Source: Candidatus Chlorobium antarcticum (GTDB lineage Bacteria; Bacteroidota; Chlorobiia; Chlorobiales; Chlorobiaceae). From it: a DNA stretch of 64,000 bases. The notes under the pieces are model-generated. The model was not told the DNA's origin. It did not search any database and saw only the letters and a program-made list of their open reading frames with translations. The stretch lies in assembly GCA_030765725.1 (NCBI GenBank), contig JAVCDF010000006.1:62001-126000 (forward strand), read 5' to 3'. The position numbers and the translations under genes are program-made. Below are positions 9,568 through 19,083 of this stretch, piece after piece (position 1 is the first letter of the stretch; each line of letters opens with the position of its first letter).

Positions 9568-10602
9568 TTATTTGTTGTGAGTCTTGTGGTCCTGTTTGAC
9601 ATGTTCCGACATCTCCTTGAACTCCGCACGAAACTGCTTGATGCCCTTTGAGGGTTTGACAAGCGGCGGGGGCGGGGGGGTACGGCGCTTCAGAATCATT
9701 TTCACCGCCATCGGCAGAAGGTTCTTGACGGTCCAGGCAACACCGTTGGTACGGAACGGCAGGGTTGCCTCAACAAGCTTGCCCTTCTTGCTGATATCCG
9801 TCATGAAGGCCTCGGCATGCTTTGAACCGGCAGTGTCTTTCATGCCGCGGCTCTCAATGGCATCTTCACGAATACCGTGAATGGCATCCATAATGGGAAT
9901 GTTTTTCACACAGGTTTCCTGGCATCGGTAGCAATGGGTGCAGTCCCACACGCCGTGGTCCTGAACCAGTTCAGCAAGCCGTATGTCGTGAATACCGTCA
10001 CGGCTGTCGGCGTTCATGCGGTATGACTTCAGAAGAACCGCCGGTGAAACATATTCTTTGTTCGCACGCAGAATGCTGCACTCGGAAACGCACGATGCGC
10101 AAAGGATGCAGTCGGTCGCCTTGTCGTAACGGTGAAACTCCTCCTCGGAAACAAGAAACTCTTTTTTACCCATCTCGGCTTCCGGCATGGTGGAATCAAC
10201 CCAATTGGAGTACTGTTTCATTTTGGCGACAAGAGGATCCATATCAACAATGAGATCCTTGATGAGAGGCATGTTGCGAAGCGGCTCAATTTTGATGATC
10301 CCCTCTTCGCGGCATTTCGACAGTTCGTCCCACACCTGCGTGGTGCAGGCAAGCTTGGATATGCCGTTGATGCGCATGCCACAGGATCCGCAGATACCTG
10401 CCTGGCAGAAAACGCGGTAGCTGATGGAGGCGTCAATATTCTCCTTAATGTAGTTCAGCGCACGAAGCACTGTGATACCGCGTTCAACAGGAATGGTATA
10501 GTCATCGTAATAGGGCTTGCTGTCCACCTGAGGGTTGAGTCGGAAAACCCGCAGGGTCACATCCCTCTTTCCTTCAATATGCTGGTCTGCTGCTACAGTC
10601 AT
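9568..10602 (-). CDS. sdhB: Succinate dehydrogenase/fumarate reductase iron-sulfur subunit
   Basis: Electron-transfer subunit linking the flavoprotein to the third subunit. The [2Fe-2S] domain has FCQAGICGSCGMRING followed by LACTT near residues 65-90. The C-terminal ferredoxin domain has CILCASCVSECSI and CTHCYRCQETCVKNIP. The protein is long for the family (344 residues against about 240). The extra length is a C-terminal tail with a proline run and many lysines, ending EHVKQDHKTHNK. It starts 12 bp after the sdhA stop. Confidence 0.94.
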   Translation of the reverse strand: MTVAADQHIEGKRDVTLRVFRLNPQVDSKPYYDDYTIPVERGITVLRALNYIKENIDASISYRVFCQAGICGSCGMRINGISKLACTTQVWDELSKCREEGIIKIEPLRNMPLIKDLIVDMDPLVAKMKQYSNWVDSTMPEAEMGKKEFLVSEEEFHRYDKATDCILCASCVSECSILRANKEYVSPAVLLKSYRMNADSRDGIHDIRLAELVQDHGVWDCTHCYRCQETCVKNIPIMDAIHGIREDAIESRGMKDTAGSKHAEAFMTDISKKGKLVEATLPFRTNGVAWTVKNLLPMAVKMILKRRTPPPPPLVKPSKGIKQFRAEFKEMSEHVKQDHKTHNK

Positions 10603-10614
10603 GAGCTGAATTAA

Positions 10615-12318
10615 TTAATAAGTTCTTTCCTGGAGTTCATAGCGGCCCATTGTCACCGCTTTTTCGCCAAGCGCAAGTTTTCCGCCCTCAAGAGTTGCAA
10701 GGGTATGCTTGTGCCACTTCGCGTCATCACGGTTCGGGAAATCGGTGCGGGTATGTGAGCCACGGCTCTCTTCCCGGGCATACGCCCCAGCGGCAACGGT
10801 TTCCGACAGATCAAGCATGTTGCGAAGCTCAAGAACCTGCAGGAGGTTGGTATTGAACACATCACTGGTGTCAAACACCCTGACCTTCTTGAACCTCTCC
10901 CGAAGCTCCTCAATATCCGAAATACCTTTCTGCAGCAGCGAGGATTCGCGGTAGATGCCAACATTGTTGCCAAGCGTCTGGCCAAGCTCTTCACGCAGCG
11001 CTCCGTATCGTTCAAAATGTCCACCCGGCTTCATGTAGCCACGGATTTCTTCGGCAGATTCCCGCACCTCTTCTTCGGAGATGTTCCCCGGTTCAAAGTT
11101 CCGGGCTTCTTCCGCTGCGGTATGGCCAGCAATGCGCCCGAACACCAGAATGTCGAGCAGCGAGTTGCCGCCGAGGCGGTTGGCGCCATGTACAGAAACA
11201 CATGCACATTCGCCTGCAGCATAAACGCCCTCCATCACAGTGCGGCCGAAGTTGTCGGTATCAATGCCACCCATGGAGTAGTGGGCCGTCGGGCGGATGG
11301 GAATCGGCTCTTCGATAGGGTCGACGCCCTCAAAGTACATAGACATTTCGCGAATCTGCGGCAGGCGCGACTTGATGAGGTCGGCTCCCAGATGGGTAAG
11401 GTCCAGGTGCATGTATTTGCCAGCCGGGCTATCGAAGCCCCGTCCTTCAAGAATTTCTGTTTCAACGGAACGGGAGACGAGGTCGCGAGGTCCAAGCTCC
11501 ATTTTTTCAGGTGCATATCGCGCCATGAAGCGCTCGCCAAGGCTGTTGACCAGATAACCGCCCTCTCCCCTGGCTCCTTCCGTCACCAGAAGACCGCTCT
11601 TGCGCAGACCGGTTGGGTGGAACTGGACAAACTCCATGTCTTTTAGGGGAATGCCTGCACGGTAGGCAATGGCCTGTCCGTCGCCGGAGTTGCCCGCAGC
11701 GTTGCTTGAGCGGTTCCAGTACATTTTGGCATAACCGCCGGTGGCAAAAATGACAGTTCTGGCTGAGAATCCCTCAATTTTGCCCGTCTTGATATCCATG
11801 GCGATGAGTCCCTTCATCCGGCTTCCCGAAACCGAGAGGTTCAGTGCGAAGTACTCATTGAAAAAAACAACGCCGTTCTTGAGGCACTGTTCGTAAAGGG
11901 TCTGGAGAATGGTGTGACCTGTCTTGTCGGCGCAGTAGCAGCAACGGGGCCGGCCGGCACCGCCGAATGGGCGCTGGGCAATGGTTTTGTCATCCAGGCG
12001 CGACCACGGGGTTCCCATGTTGTCGAGCTCACGGATGATTTTCGGCGCTTCGGAACAGAGAATGTCAACAGCGTCCTGATCAGCCAGATAGTCGCTCCCC
12101 TTGATGGTGTCGAAAATGTGCATTTCAACGGTGTCGTCCTTCGCCTTGTTGGCGAGGGCGGCATTGGCGCCTCCCTGAGCGGCCGATGTGTGCGAACGGT
12201 TGGGATATACTTTTGAAAGAACGGCGATCTTCAGTGACGGATTGGTTTTCATCGCCTCCATGGCTGCGTAAAGACCGCCCCCTCCTCCACCGACAATAAT
12301 GATATCAAATGGTTTCAT
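10615..12318 (-). CDS. sdhA: Succinate dehydrogenase/fumarate reductase flavoprotein subunit
   Basis: Catalytic subunit that interconverts succinate and fumarate, central to the reductive TCA cycle of green sulfur bacteria. The N-terminal Rossmann motif is FDIIIVGGGGGGLYAAMEA. RSHTSAAQGGANAAL contains the histidine that covalently binds FAD. The active-site region HYSMGGIDTDNFGRT and the C-terminal FAD contact GANRLGGNSLLDILVFG are present. At 567 residues it has normal length. An ATG five codons upstream (12333) is an alternative start. A CBS-domain gene lies 105 bp upstream on the same strand. Confidence 0.96.
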   Translation of the reverse strand: MKPFDIIIVGGGGGGLYAAMEAMKTNPSLKIAVLSKVYPNRSHTSAAQGGANAALANKAKDDTVEMHIFDTIKGSDYLADQDAVDILCSEAPKIIRELDNMGTPWSRLDDKTIAQRPFGGAGRPRCCYCADKTGHTILQTLYEQCLKNGVVFFNEYFALNLSVSGSRMKGLIAMDIKTGKIEGFSARTVIFATGGYAKMYWNRSSNAAGNSGDGQAIAYRAGIPLKDMEFVQFHPTGLRKSGLLVTEGARGEGGYLVNSLGERFMARYAPEKMELGPRDLVSRSVETEILEGRGFDSPAGKYMHLDLTHLGADLIKSRLPQIREMSMYFEGVDPIEEPIPIRPTAHYSMGGIDTDNFGRTVMEGVYAAGECACVSVHGANRLGGNSLLDILVFGRIAGHTAAEEARNFEPGNISEEEVRESAEEIRGYMKPGGHFERYGALREELGQTLGNNVGIYRESSLLQKGISDIEELRERFKKVRVFDTSDVFNTNLLQVLELRNMLDLSETVAAGAYAREESRGSHTRTDFPNRDDAKWHKHTLATLEGGKLALGEKAVTMGRYELQERTY

Positions 12319-12423
12319 TCGCTCAAGTCTCATTTAAGGGCCTGCAGCGCAGGCGCACTGATTTAAATAAGAGGGCGCGGCTGCAGCGGAGCCCCCGGTA
12401 TAGGATGAAGGGAGTCCCCCCTG

Positions 12424-12870
12424 TTACAGGGCGACATGGTCGTCATGGGCGGGAAGCTCTTCAACGGCATGAAGCACATCGGTCATATTGAGCACGCCAA
12501 CCACCTTGTTGCTATCCATTACGGTAAGGCGGCGGACATTGGTGCGCTTCATCATGCGCAGCGCGTACTTGATCCGGAGGCTTGGGTTGATGCTGATGAC
12601 GGGCTTGCTCATAATCTGGAAGACCGGGGTGTTCCAGGGATCGCGATGGACATCTTCGCCGGGGTCAATCACCTTGCTGAGAATGTCTTTTTCAGTGATG
12701 ACACCGTAACAGTCGTCTTCGTTGCGCGGCTCAACGATAAGGCCGCTCTCGCCGCTTTTTTTCATAATCTGCAAAGCTTCGGCAACAGTGCAGCTGCCCT
12801 TGATCTTGGCAAAATCCTTCTGCATGAGAGCCGAAACGGGCAGGGTCCGTAGGGTGATAAGCTGGTCCAT
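12424..12870 (-). CDS. CBS-domain pair protein
   Basis: A 148-residue stand-alone Bateman module with two CBS repeats. The first runs from about residue 10 ([20 protein letters not shown]) to the [12 protein letters not shown] turn. The second contains [20 protein letters not shown] and ends [14 protein letters not shown]. Such modules bind adenine nucleotides and act as regulators or sensors. No effector domain is attached, so the target is unknown. It is the first gene upstream of sdhA on the same strand. The ATG at 12870 is chosen over a TTG three codons earlier. Confidence 0.85.
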   Translation of the reverse strand: MDQLITLRTLPVSALMQKDFAKIKGSCTVAEALQIMKKSGESGLIVEPRNEDDCYGVITEKDILSKVIDPGEDVHRDPWNTPVFQIMSKPVISINPSLRIKYALRMMKRTNVRRLTVMDSNKVVGVLNMTDVLHAVEELPAHDDHVAL

Positions 12871-13098
12871 AGGTGACAACAGGGTTACTGTGAGTGGATA
12901 AAAAAACGCCGGACGGGCCGAAAACTGGTCTTCCCACGGTGCCGGCTATAGTGAATGCAAATGGCAAGAGGCGGGCTCACCAAACCACCAAAAGGGGAAA
13001 AATAGAACAAATAATGTAAGCAAAAGCGAGCTGATTCACAAAAGAGAGCGCCCATAACGCTCTGAGGATTACGCCACATTCACCCGAGAGTCGACTTT

Positions 13099-13746
13099 TC
13101 AGACGATTCCGTGCTCCCGCTTGTATGCTGCCCAGTTTTGCTTAAGGTCAAGAAAAACAATGAAATTGGGTTGCATGAGAACGGGGTTGGATGCGCACTC
13201 GGTGCCTATGTTGGACAATGGACGGACGCCGTAATCGTGGCCCGGCCAAACCCGCGTTGCGGGTAGGAGCGTCATGAGTTTCTGGTGCAGGGCATTGTAG
13301 GGGGTGATGGCTTCCGCATCCGTCGATGTGCCGCTAACCTTGCCCACAAACAGAGTGTCGCCGGTGAAGAGCGCGTCGCCGAAAAGGATACAGATGGAGT
13401 CGAGGGTAGGGCCCGGAGTGTGGATGAGGGTGAAGCTGCCGTTGCCGAGCGGAAAACGGGCACCGTCCTCAACCTTTATGCCGGAGTCAGGACATGTGCT
13501 GCCAAAAAGGAGTGGTTCAAAACCCCTCAGACGCCGTATGTCGTCGTTGCCACAGATATGGTCCGGGTGGCCGTGGGTTGAAAACGAGTATCGTATCCTG
13601 TATCCGGCCTCAAAGGCGGCCCGGACAATACCTTCGGGACTATATGAGGGGGCAACAATGAAGGCCTCACGGCTCCGAGGGTCGGCGGCGAGGTAACCGA
13701 AGTTCCTGTCGCCACCGGTCCGAAACTGTTCAACCCGCTGCATCAT
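13099..13746 (-). CDS. MBL-fold metallo-hydrolase (glyoxalase II / persulfide dioxygenase superfamily)
   Basis: A 215-residue metallo-beta-lactamase-fold enzyme. Metal ligands visible are THGHPDH at residues 57-63, the His of HTPGPT, the Asp of TGDTLFVG and the His of WPGHDYG. These fit hydroxyacylglutathione hydrolases and the ETHE1-like persulfide dioxygenases. The GCGR segment typical of ETHE1 is replaced by KVSGTSTDAEA, so persulfide oxidation is not established. It is the last gene of the six-gene unit headed by the CstR-like repressor, 10 bp after the PII-like gene. That context favours a thiol or persulfide substrate, by inference only. Confidence 0.85.
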   Translation of the reverse strand: MMQRVEQFRTGGDRNFGYLAADPRSREAFIVAPSYSPEGIVRAAFEAGYRIRYSFSTHGHPDHICGNDDIRRLRGFEPLLFGSTCPDSGIKVEDGARFPLGNGSFTLIHTPGPTLDSICILFGDALFTGDTLFVGKVSGTSTDAEAITPYNALHQKLMTLLPATRVWPGHDYGVRPLSNIGTECASNPVLMQPNFIVFLDLKQNWAAYKREHGIV

Positions 13747-13756
13747 TCAAACGCCC

Positions 13757-14065
13757 TCAGCCGAATTTTTCAACATTCATAAGGAACGCCCGCGCGGGGA
13801 AATCCTTGTCAACGGCTATGGGGTTCTTCTCCAGCTCCGCCATAATCTCTTCAGCCTTGGAGGCATCAAGAATGGCAAAGCATAGTGATGAGTAGGTACC
13901 AAGACTCTCGTCGGAGGGCCACCAGGACATGCTCTCCATCTCACTGCGCTGGCAGTTGCATCCACGGATGGCTATGTTTGAGAACATATGGACACGGTAC
14001 TGCTGGAACAGCTTCCGAACCTGGGGGCGGGTCTCTTCGTGACCCATGATAGCGAGAAACTTCAT
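13757..14065 (-). CDS. Small PII-like protein of unknown function, downstream of RND pump
   Basis: A 102-residue protein I do not assign to a named family. The alternation of predicted strands and helices (MKFLAIMGHEE, a helix, SSLCFAILDASKAEEIMAEL, RAFLMNVEKFG) resembles a ferredoxin-like/PII fold. DUF3240-type proteins of similar size sit beside CzcA-type pumps, which makes that comparison worth testing. The central RGCNCQRSEMESMSWWPSDE holds a CxC motif and two tryptophans, a possible metal- or thiol-responsive site. It lies 18 bp after the RND pump gene and 10 bp before the MBL hydrolase gene, clearly in the same operon. Confidence 0.75.
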   Translation of the reverse strand: MKFLAIMGHEETRPQVRKLFQQYRVHMFSNIAIRGCNCQRSEMESMSWWPSDESLGTYSSLCFAILDASKAEEIMAELEKNPIAVDKDFPARAFLMNVEKFG

Positions 14066-14083
14066 AATTCTCTCTCTGTGTGG

Positions 14084-17000
14084 TTAATTGGATTTCTTTT
14101 CTGCCATGTAGTACACAAGCGGTACAACCACAAGCGTCAGCGCTGTGGAGAGCACACCGCCCCAGATCATTGAGATGGCAAGACCCTGGAAAATCGGGTC
14201 GAACAGCATCACAACGGAACCTATAACCACCGCACCCGAGGTAAGGATGATCGGACGGGTACGCACCGCTGCGGACTCGATGATTGCCTGCTTGAGCACT
14301 GCGCCCTCGTTCCTGCGAATCTGTATGAAGTCAATCAGCAGAACAGAGTTACGGACCATAATACCGGCAAGGGCAATCATGCCTATCATGCTGGTGGCAG
14401 TGAAGAACGCACCGTGAATCCAGTGGCCAGGAATGATGCCAACCAGACTGAGCGGAATTGCAATCATCATGATGAGCGGCGTCTTGAACGACTGGAACCA
14501 ACCGACAATCAGGAGATAAATGATAACCAGCACAACGGCAAACGCTGTTCCAAGATCGCGGAACACCTCAAAGGTAATCTGCCACTCACCATCCCACTTC
14601 ATGGCGGGCTTTGATTCGGTATCAGGAACCGAGGTGTAGAGCGGACTAATGGAAAATCCGCCGGGCATTTCAAGCTGCTCGATCTTCTTGTCCATTTCAA
14701 GCATGGCGTACACCGGGCTTTCGGTAATCCCGGCTACATCGGCCGTCACATACACAACATCATGCAGGTCCTTGCGGTAGATGCTCTTGTCCTGAACGGT
14801 TTTTTCAATAGTCACCAGCTCCGAAAGAGGAATCATCTCACCCGCACGCAGGCGGCTGGTCATGGAACCCATGCCCTGCGACTGCACGAAAATTTCGGAA
14901 AGATCCTTGAGTGATGTTCTGTCTGCCTTCGGGAGACGCAGATGTATAGCAACCTGCTCGAGGTCAGGCTGGCCGTGCAACACACCTACATCCATGCCGG
15001 CAACCGACATGCGAAGCGTCTGGGTAACCTGCTCAACGCTGACGCCACGGGATGCAGCCTTCACCTGGTCAACCTGGAGTTCGTAGACCTTCTGGTCATC
15101 CTCAACAAGCCAATCCACATCAACAACTCCGGGGGTTTCCGCAAAGATCTCCTTGATCTTGCGGGCAAGATCGATGCGCTCTTTCTCCGTCGGGCCGTAT
15201 ATCTCGGCGACAAGAGTGGAGAGGACCGGAGGGCCCGGGGGAATTTCAACAATCTTGGCGTTTGCACCATATTTTTCACCGATTTCATGCACTCCTGCGC
15301 GCACCTTTTTGGCAATGTCGTGGCTCTGCTCGCTGCGGCGCCCTTTGTCAATCAGGTTTACCTGCACATCGGCCATATTGTCGCTGCGGCGGAGGTAGTA
15401 GTGGCGCACGAGACCGTTAAAGTTGATCGGGGCATTGGTTCCCGAATAGTACTGGCAGCTCTCAACTTCGGGCACAGTACCGAGGTAAACGGAAATCTCC
15501 TTCGCCACGCGGCCGGTCTCTTCAAGGGCCGTGCCTTCGGGCATGTCAATGATAACCTGGAACTCGTTCTTGTTGTCGAAGGGAAGCATCTTCATCTGTA
15601 CGGCCTTCAGCGGCACAAGGGCAATGGCGCCCAGAAGCATGAGGGCAACCACTCCGAAAGCCATCCAGCGCTTCAGTGCGCTGTCGATGAGAGGCGAAAG
15701 AATGGAGTTGAATACCCTGTAATACGGGGTTTTGGTGATGTCATACTCTTCATGCCCGCCGTCCTCAACTTTCAGCAGCCTGTAGGAAAGCCACGGTGTG
15801 GCGATGAGGGCAACGAGGAGCGAGAAAATCATAGCCAGCGATGCACCGATGGGCATCGGGCTCATGTAAGGGCCCATAAGGCCGGAAACGAATATCATCG
15901 GAAGAACTGCAGCAATAACCGTAAAGGTTGCCAGAATGGTCGGGTTGCCAACCTCGCTGACCGCGGTGATGGCGGCCTGAAGTTTCGGTTGCCGTTTCAT
16001 GGCGAAGTGCCTGTGGATGTTCTCGGCTATGATGATGGAGTCATCAACCACAATACCGGTAACAAATATGAGCGCAAAAAGCGTCACCCGGTTCAGGGAG
16101 TAGTCGAAAAGGAAATAGACAAGCAGGGTCAGCGCAAAAGTGATTGGCACCGACATGAAGTTGACAAGCGCGCCTCTCCATCCAAGGAAGAAGCCGACAA
16201 CAATAGTCACCGCCACAACAGCGATGCTGAGGTGCTCGAGGAGGGTGAAAACCTTTTCGGTTGCGGTTTCACCGTAGTTGCGGGTTTCGGTGACCGTGAT
16301 GCTTTCGGGAATCACATTGCCCTCCAGCTGGTCAACCCTTGCCACCACCTTGCCGGCAAGGACGCTGGCATCAGTCCCCTTGCGCTTTGCAACCGTCAGG
16401 GTGACGGCGGGGTACTCGCCCTCGGGCATACCTTCGGGAGCAGCGGCGCCCCAGGTAAGGAAGTTGTAGTTGTCGACTTCTTCCGCACCATCAACTACTG
16501 TGGCCACATCGCGCACATACACCGGCGAGCCGCCATACACACCAACAACCACACTGCCAACATCCCCTGCGCTCTCAAGGAACTTTCCGGTGCGGACAAT
16601 GACCTCACGGTTCATGCTGGTGAAATCGCCCGAAGTGATTTGGCTGTTTGCCGACTGAATCTGCCGCATGATCTGTGGGGCGCTTACATTGTAGCGGAGC
16701 AGCTTGTCCTTGTCGAGCAGAATGCGAACCTGGCGTTTCAGTCCGCCCTTGATTTCGACATCGCCGATATTGGGGATTTTCTTGAGCTCATCCGCCACTT
16801 CAACTGCGACTTTGCGTAGCTGGAACGGATCGGTGTCTTTGCCCCAAAAGGTGAGGTTCAGTACGGGAACATCGTCAATGGATACCTTCTTCATGAGCGG
16901 CATCTGGACGCCTGCGGGCATTTTGTCCATGTTCTTCATGAGCGTAGCCCAGAGCTTCACCATACTCTCTTCGGTGTTGGCGCCCACATCGTAACGGACG

Positions 17001-17290
17001 GTCACCACCGCGAAATCGGGCATGGAAGTCGAATAGACATAGTCGACGCCCTGTATTTCCGTAAGGGTGCGCTCAAAAGGCTTGGCCACCCGCTCCTCAA
17101 TCTCGGAGGGTGCTGCGCCGGGGTAGGGGATGAAGATGTCGACCATCGGTACGACAATCTGCGGCTCCTCCTCCCTCGGGGTCATGAATGTAGCAATGAC
17201 GCCCACAAGGAGCGACGCCACCATCAGGAGGGGCGTTATCTTCGAATTGATGAACTGTTTGGCGATTTTGCCGGCAATGCCTTCATTCAT
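14084..17290 (-). CDS. RND-family efflux permease
   Basis: Inner-membrane proton-driven efflux pump of 1068 residues, normal for the AcrB/MexB class. The N-terminal helix is followed by the porter signature GAAPSEIEERVAKPFE. TM4 carries GIVVDDSIIIAENIHRH, with the paired aspartates of the proton relay found in hydrophobe/amphiphile-type pumps. The C-terminal half repeats the fold and contains LAGIMVRNSVLLIDFI. The start overlaps the stop of the adaptor gene by 4 bp. It should form a tripartite complex with the TolC protein encoded upstream; the substrate is unknown. A 625-codon antisense frame is a shadow. Confidence 0.94.
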   Translation of the reverse strand: MNEGIAGKIAKQFINSKITPLLMVASLLVGVIATFMTPREEEPQIVVPMVDIFIPYPGAAPSEIEERVAKPFERTLTEIQGVDYVYSTSMPDFAVVTVRYDVGANTEESMVKLWATLMKNMDKMPAGVQMPLMKKVSIDDVPVLNLTFWGKDTDPFQLRKVAVEVADELKKIPNIGDVEIKGGLKRQVRILLDKDKLLRYNVSAPQIMRQIQSANSQITSGDFTSMNREVIVRTGKFLESAGDVGSVVVGVYGGSPVYVRDVATVVDGAEEVDNYNFLTWGAAAPEGMPEGEYPAVTLTVAKRKGTDASVLAGKVVARVDQLEGNVIPESITVTETRNYGETATEKVFTLLEHLSIAVVAVTIVVGFFLGWRGALVNFMSVPITFALTLLVYFLFDYSLNRVTLFALIFVTGIVVDDSIIIAENIHRHFAMKRQPKLQAAITAVSEVGNPTILATFTVIAAVLPMIFVSGLMGPYMSPMPIGASLAMIFSLLVALIATPWLSYRLLKVEDGGHEEYDITKTPYYRVFNSILSPLIDSALKRWMAFGVVALMLLGAIALVPLKAVQMKMLPFDNKNEFQVIIDMPEGTALEETGRVAKEISVYLGTVPEVESCQYYSGTNAPINFNGLVRHYYLRRSDNMADVQVNLIDKGRRSEQSHDIAKKVRAGVHEIGEKYGANAKIVEIPPGPPVLSTLVAEIYGPTEKERIDLARKIKEIFAETPGVVDVDWLVEDDQKVYELQVDQVKAASRGVSVEQVTQTLRMSVAGMDVGVLHGQPDLEQVAIHLRLPKADRTSLKDLSEIFVQSQGMGSMTSRLRAGEMIPLSELVTIEKTVQDKSIYRKDLHDVVYVTADVAGITESPVYAMLEMDKKIEQLEMPGGFSISPLYTSVPDTESKPAMKWDGEWQITFEVFRDLGTAFAVVLVIIYLLIVGWFQSFKTPLIMMIAIPLSLVGIIPGHWIHGAFFTATSMIGMIALAGIMVRNSVLLIDFIQIRRNEGAVLKQAIIESAAVRTRPIILTSGAVVIGSVVMLFDPIFQGLAISMIWGGVLSTALTLVVVPLVYYMAEKKSN

Positions 17291-17703
17291 TTGGACTGAT
17301 CCTCCTCTGTCACAGCCTGACGCTTGGTTACTGCTACTCCTTCATGCAATGCCGGATCACAGGACCCGACAACAAGTTCTCCCTCGCTCAAACCAGCGAG
17401 AACGATTACTCTTCCATCAACGGCATGTCCAACGCTGATCCAGCGGGTTTCAAGGCGATCATTCGGTCCAACGACGAACACGCCGGCCATGGCTCCCTCA
17501 TGGAATACAGCACCTTCGGGGATCGACAGATACCCTCCATTGCCAGCCCCCTCCACAACTCTGACGGGCACAATGCCCGATACGACAACCGTGTCTGTAG
17601 CCGGGACGGTTTGCGCCTTTTGGGACGCCTCGTGGCCGCTGCAACCTGCAAAAAGCAGGGCGAGCAACGCCGCGGGAAGAATATGGGTCTTTTTCAGTGA
17701 CAT
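17287..17703 (-). CDS. Reduced RND adaptor: lipoprotein with only the membrane-proximal part of a membrane fusion protein
   Basis: A 138-residue lipoprotein. The signal peptide ends in the lipobox LLFAGC, so the mature protein would be lipid-anchored in the periplasm. The rest (YLSIPEGAVFHEGAMAGVFV, then RWISVGHAVDGRVIVLAGL and GELVVG) matches the C-terminal barrel-edge/membrane-proximal domain of RND membrane fusion proteins. There is no lipoyl domain and no coiled-coil hairpin, and normal adaptors have 350-400 residues. No remnant of the missing parts is seen in the 33-bp gap to tolC, so this looks like a dedicated mini-adaptor rather than a fresh deletion. ATG 17703 is preferred to TTG 17712. 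Confidence 0.82.
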   Translation of the reverse strand: MSLKKTHILPAALLALLFAGCSGHEASQKAQTVPATDTVVVSGIVPVRVVEGAGNGGYLSIPEGAVFHEGAMAGVFVVGPNDRLETRWISVGHAVDGRVIVLAGLSEGELVVGSCDPALHEGVAVTKRQAVTEEDQSK

Positions 17704-17745
17704 ATCTTTCAATGGTTTACCGTTGCAGTTGCCCTGAAGCCTTGA

Positions 17746-19077
17746 TTATTTCGCCCCGTAATAGGTCAGTTCGCTTTTCGCTACACAATAATCGTATTTC
17801 GCCTGGTTCAGCCTCATTTTGGCGTAGGTGTAGGCGCCCTCCCTCATAAGAATTTCAAAGGTCATAGCCTTACCGGTGCGGTACTGCTCACCGATGTAGT
17901 CGAGACTCACTTTTGCCTCTTCGAGCGACTGACCTGCAACCGCTACACGCGCTTTCGCGGTTTTCATTGAACGGAGAGCCTTGGCAACCTCGGCAGCACT
18001 GTTGCTCTTTGCGGCTTCATAGCTGTAACGGGCCTCGCGTTCGCGGGCCTTCGCCTCCTGTACCTTTCCTGAAATGGCCATGCCGTCGAAAATATCCCAC
18101 TGCATGCTCATCCCCACCGTCCAGCTCGAACCGTCCTTGTCGAAATCGGCAGTGTGGTGGTCAGCACGGGCGAATGCATTGAGGCGGGGGATGCGGCCGG
18201 CACGGGCCATGTCGCCCTGCTTTTCAGCCAGCTGGCGGTAGGCATCCATCGCCTTGAGATCAGAACGGCTTCCGTTCACCGCGTAAGCATCTGCCGAGGG
18301 CATCACTGCGTCCACTGCAAGGGGGGTACCGGCAGGCTCTATCAGAACATCAGGTTCCAGATTAAGCAGAACACGAAGACCATCCACAGCATTCTTCACC
18401 CCATCTTCAAGCATCATTTTCTGCTCGCGGAGCTCAGCTAGGCGAACATCGGTGGAAAGTTTGTCTGATTTCGGAAGCATGCCTGCCCGGTAAGCCTTAT
18501 CGGCCTCGGTGCTGTGGCGCTGCATGGTGGAAATAGACTCATTGACGGCAGTAATGTTGCGCCGGGCAAGCATCAGTCCGTAATAGGCCTGGCTGACATA
18601 TAAGTCAATGGTCTCTTCGGTGCGAGCCGTCATGTACTGCTCGGCAACTTTTGCCTTTTTAGCCATGCCACGACCGATCGTTGCGTCACGATTGAAAATG
18701 GGCTGCATCAACTGCAGCGAGGTATTGAAGTCGCTGATGGGATCCGGATTGTTCAGAGCTTCGACCACGAAATCGACTGGAGGGTTGGCAATATTCTGCT
18801 GCAACTTACCGACCAGCACTGCGCCCGCGTCATTGGTGCGAAAATAGGTCTCGGAAAAGGTAAGGGAAGGCAGGTAGGACTTGCGGCTCTGCACAATCCT
18901 CCCTTCTGCCTGCTCCACGCGGCTTTTAGCCGCCTTGATCGTATTATTGTTCTCGCGGGCCATGGAAATGGCGTCCGGGAGGGAAAGTTTCAGCGTCTTC
19001 GGTGCGGCCTCTGCCCCTAAAGGGGTGGAGAGGGAAGCCGCAACCAGAACAGCGGTCATCGCCTTGAATACCTTCAT
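17746..19077 (-). CDS. TolC-family outer membrane efflux protein
   Basis: Outer-membrane channel of the efflux complex. The 443-residue protein has a signal peptide (MKVFKAMTAVLVAASLSTPLGAEA) and two OEP repeats. The first begins LSLPDAISMARENNNTIKAA. The second covers the C-terminal half with MSMQWDIFDGMAISGKVQEA and heptad-rich helices. It ends with the FEILMREGAYTYAKMRLNQA helix. It starts 6 bp after the repressor stop, and the adaptor and RND genes follow. The order repressor-tolC-adaptor-pump is compatible with one transcript. Confidence 0.9.
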   Translation of the reverse strand: MKVFKAMTAVLVAASLSTPLGAEAAPKTLKLSLPDAISMARENNNTIKAAKSRVEQAEGRIVQSRKSYLPSLTFSETYFRTNDAGAVLVGKLQQNIANPPVDFVVEALNNPDPISDFNTSLQLMQPIFNRDATIGRGMAKKAKVAEQYMTARTEETIDLYVSQAYYGLMLARRNITAVNESISTMQRHSTEADKAYRAGMLPKSDKLSTDVRLAELREQKMMLEDGVKNAVDGLRVLLNLEPDVLIEPAGTPLAVDAVMPSADAYAVNGSRSDLKAMDAYRQLAEKQGDMARAGRIPRLNAFARADHHTADFDKDGSSWTVGMSMQWDIFDGMAISGKVQEAKAREREARYSYEAAKSNSAAEVAKALRSMKTAKARVAVAGQSLEEAKVSLDYIGEQYRTGKAMTFEILMREGAYTYAKMRLNQAKYDYCVAKSELTYYGAK

Positions 19078-19083
19078 CGTGTA

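Noticed and set aside
14942-16819. 625-codon open frame antisense to the RND pump
   Set aside because: It mirrors the pump gene, is His/Asn-rich with no domain, and no ribosome-binding site precedes it. High G+C with biased third positions makes such frames common.
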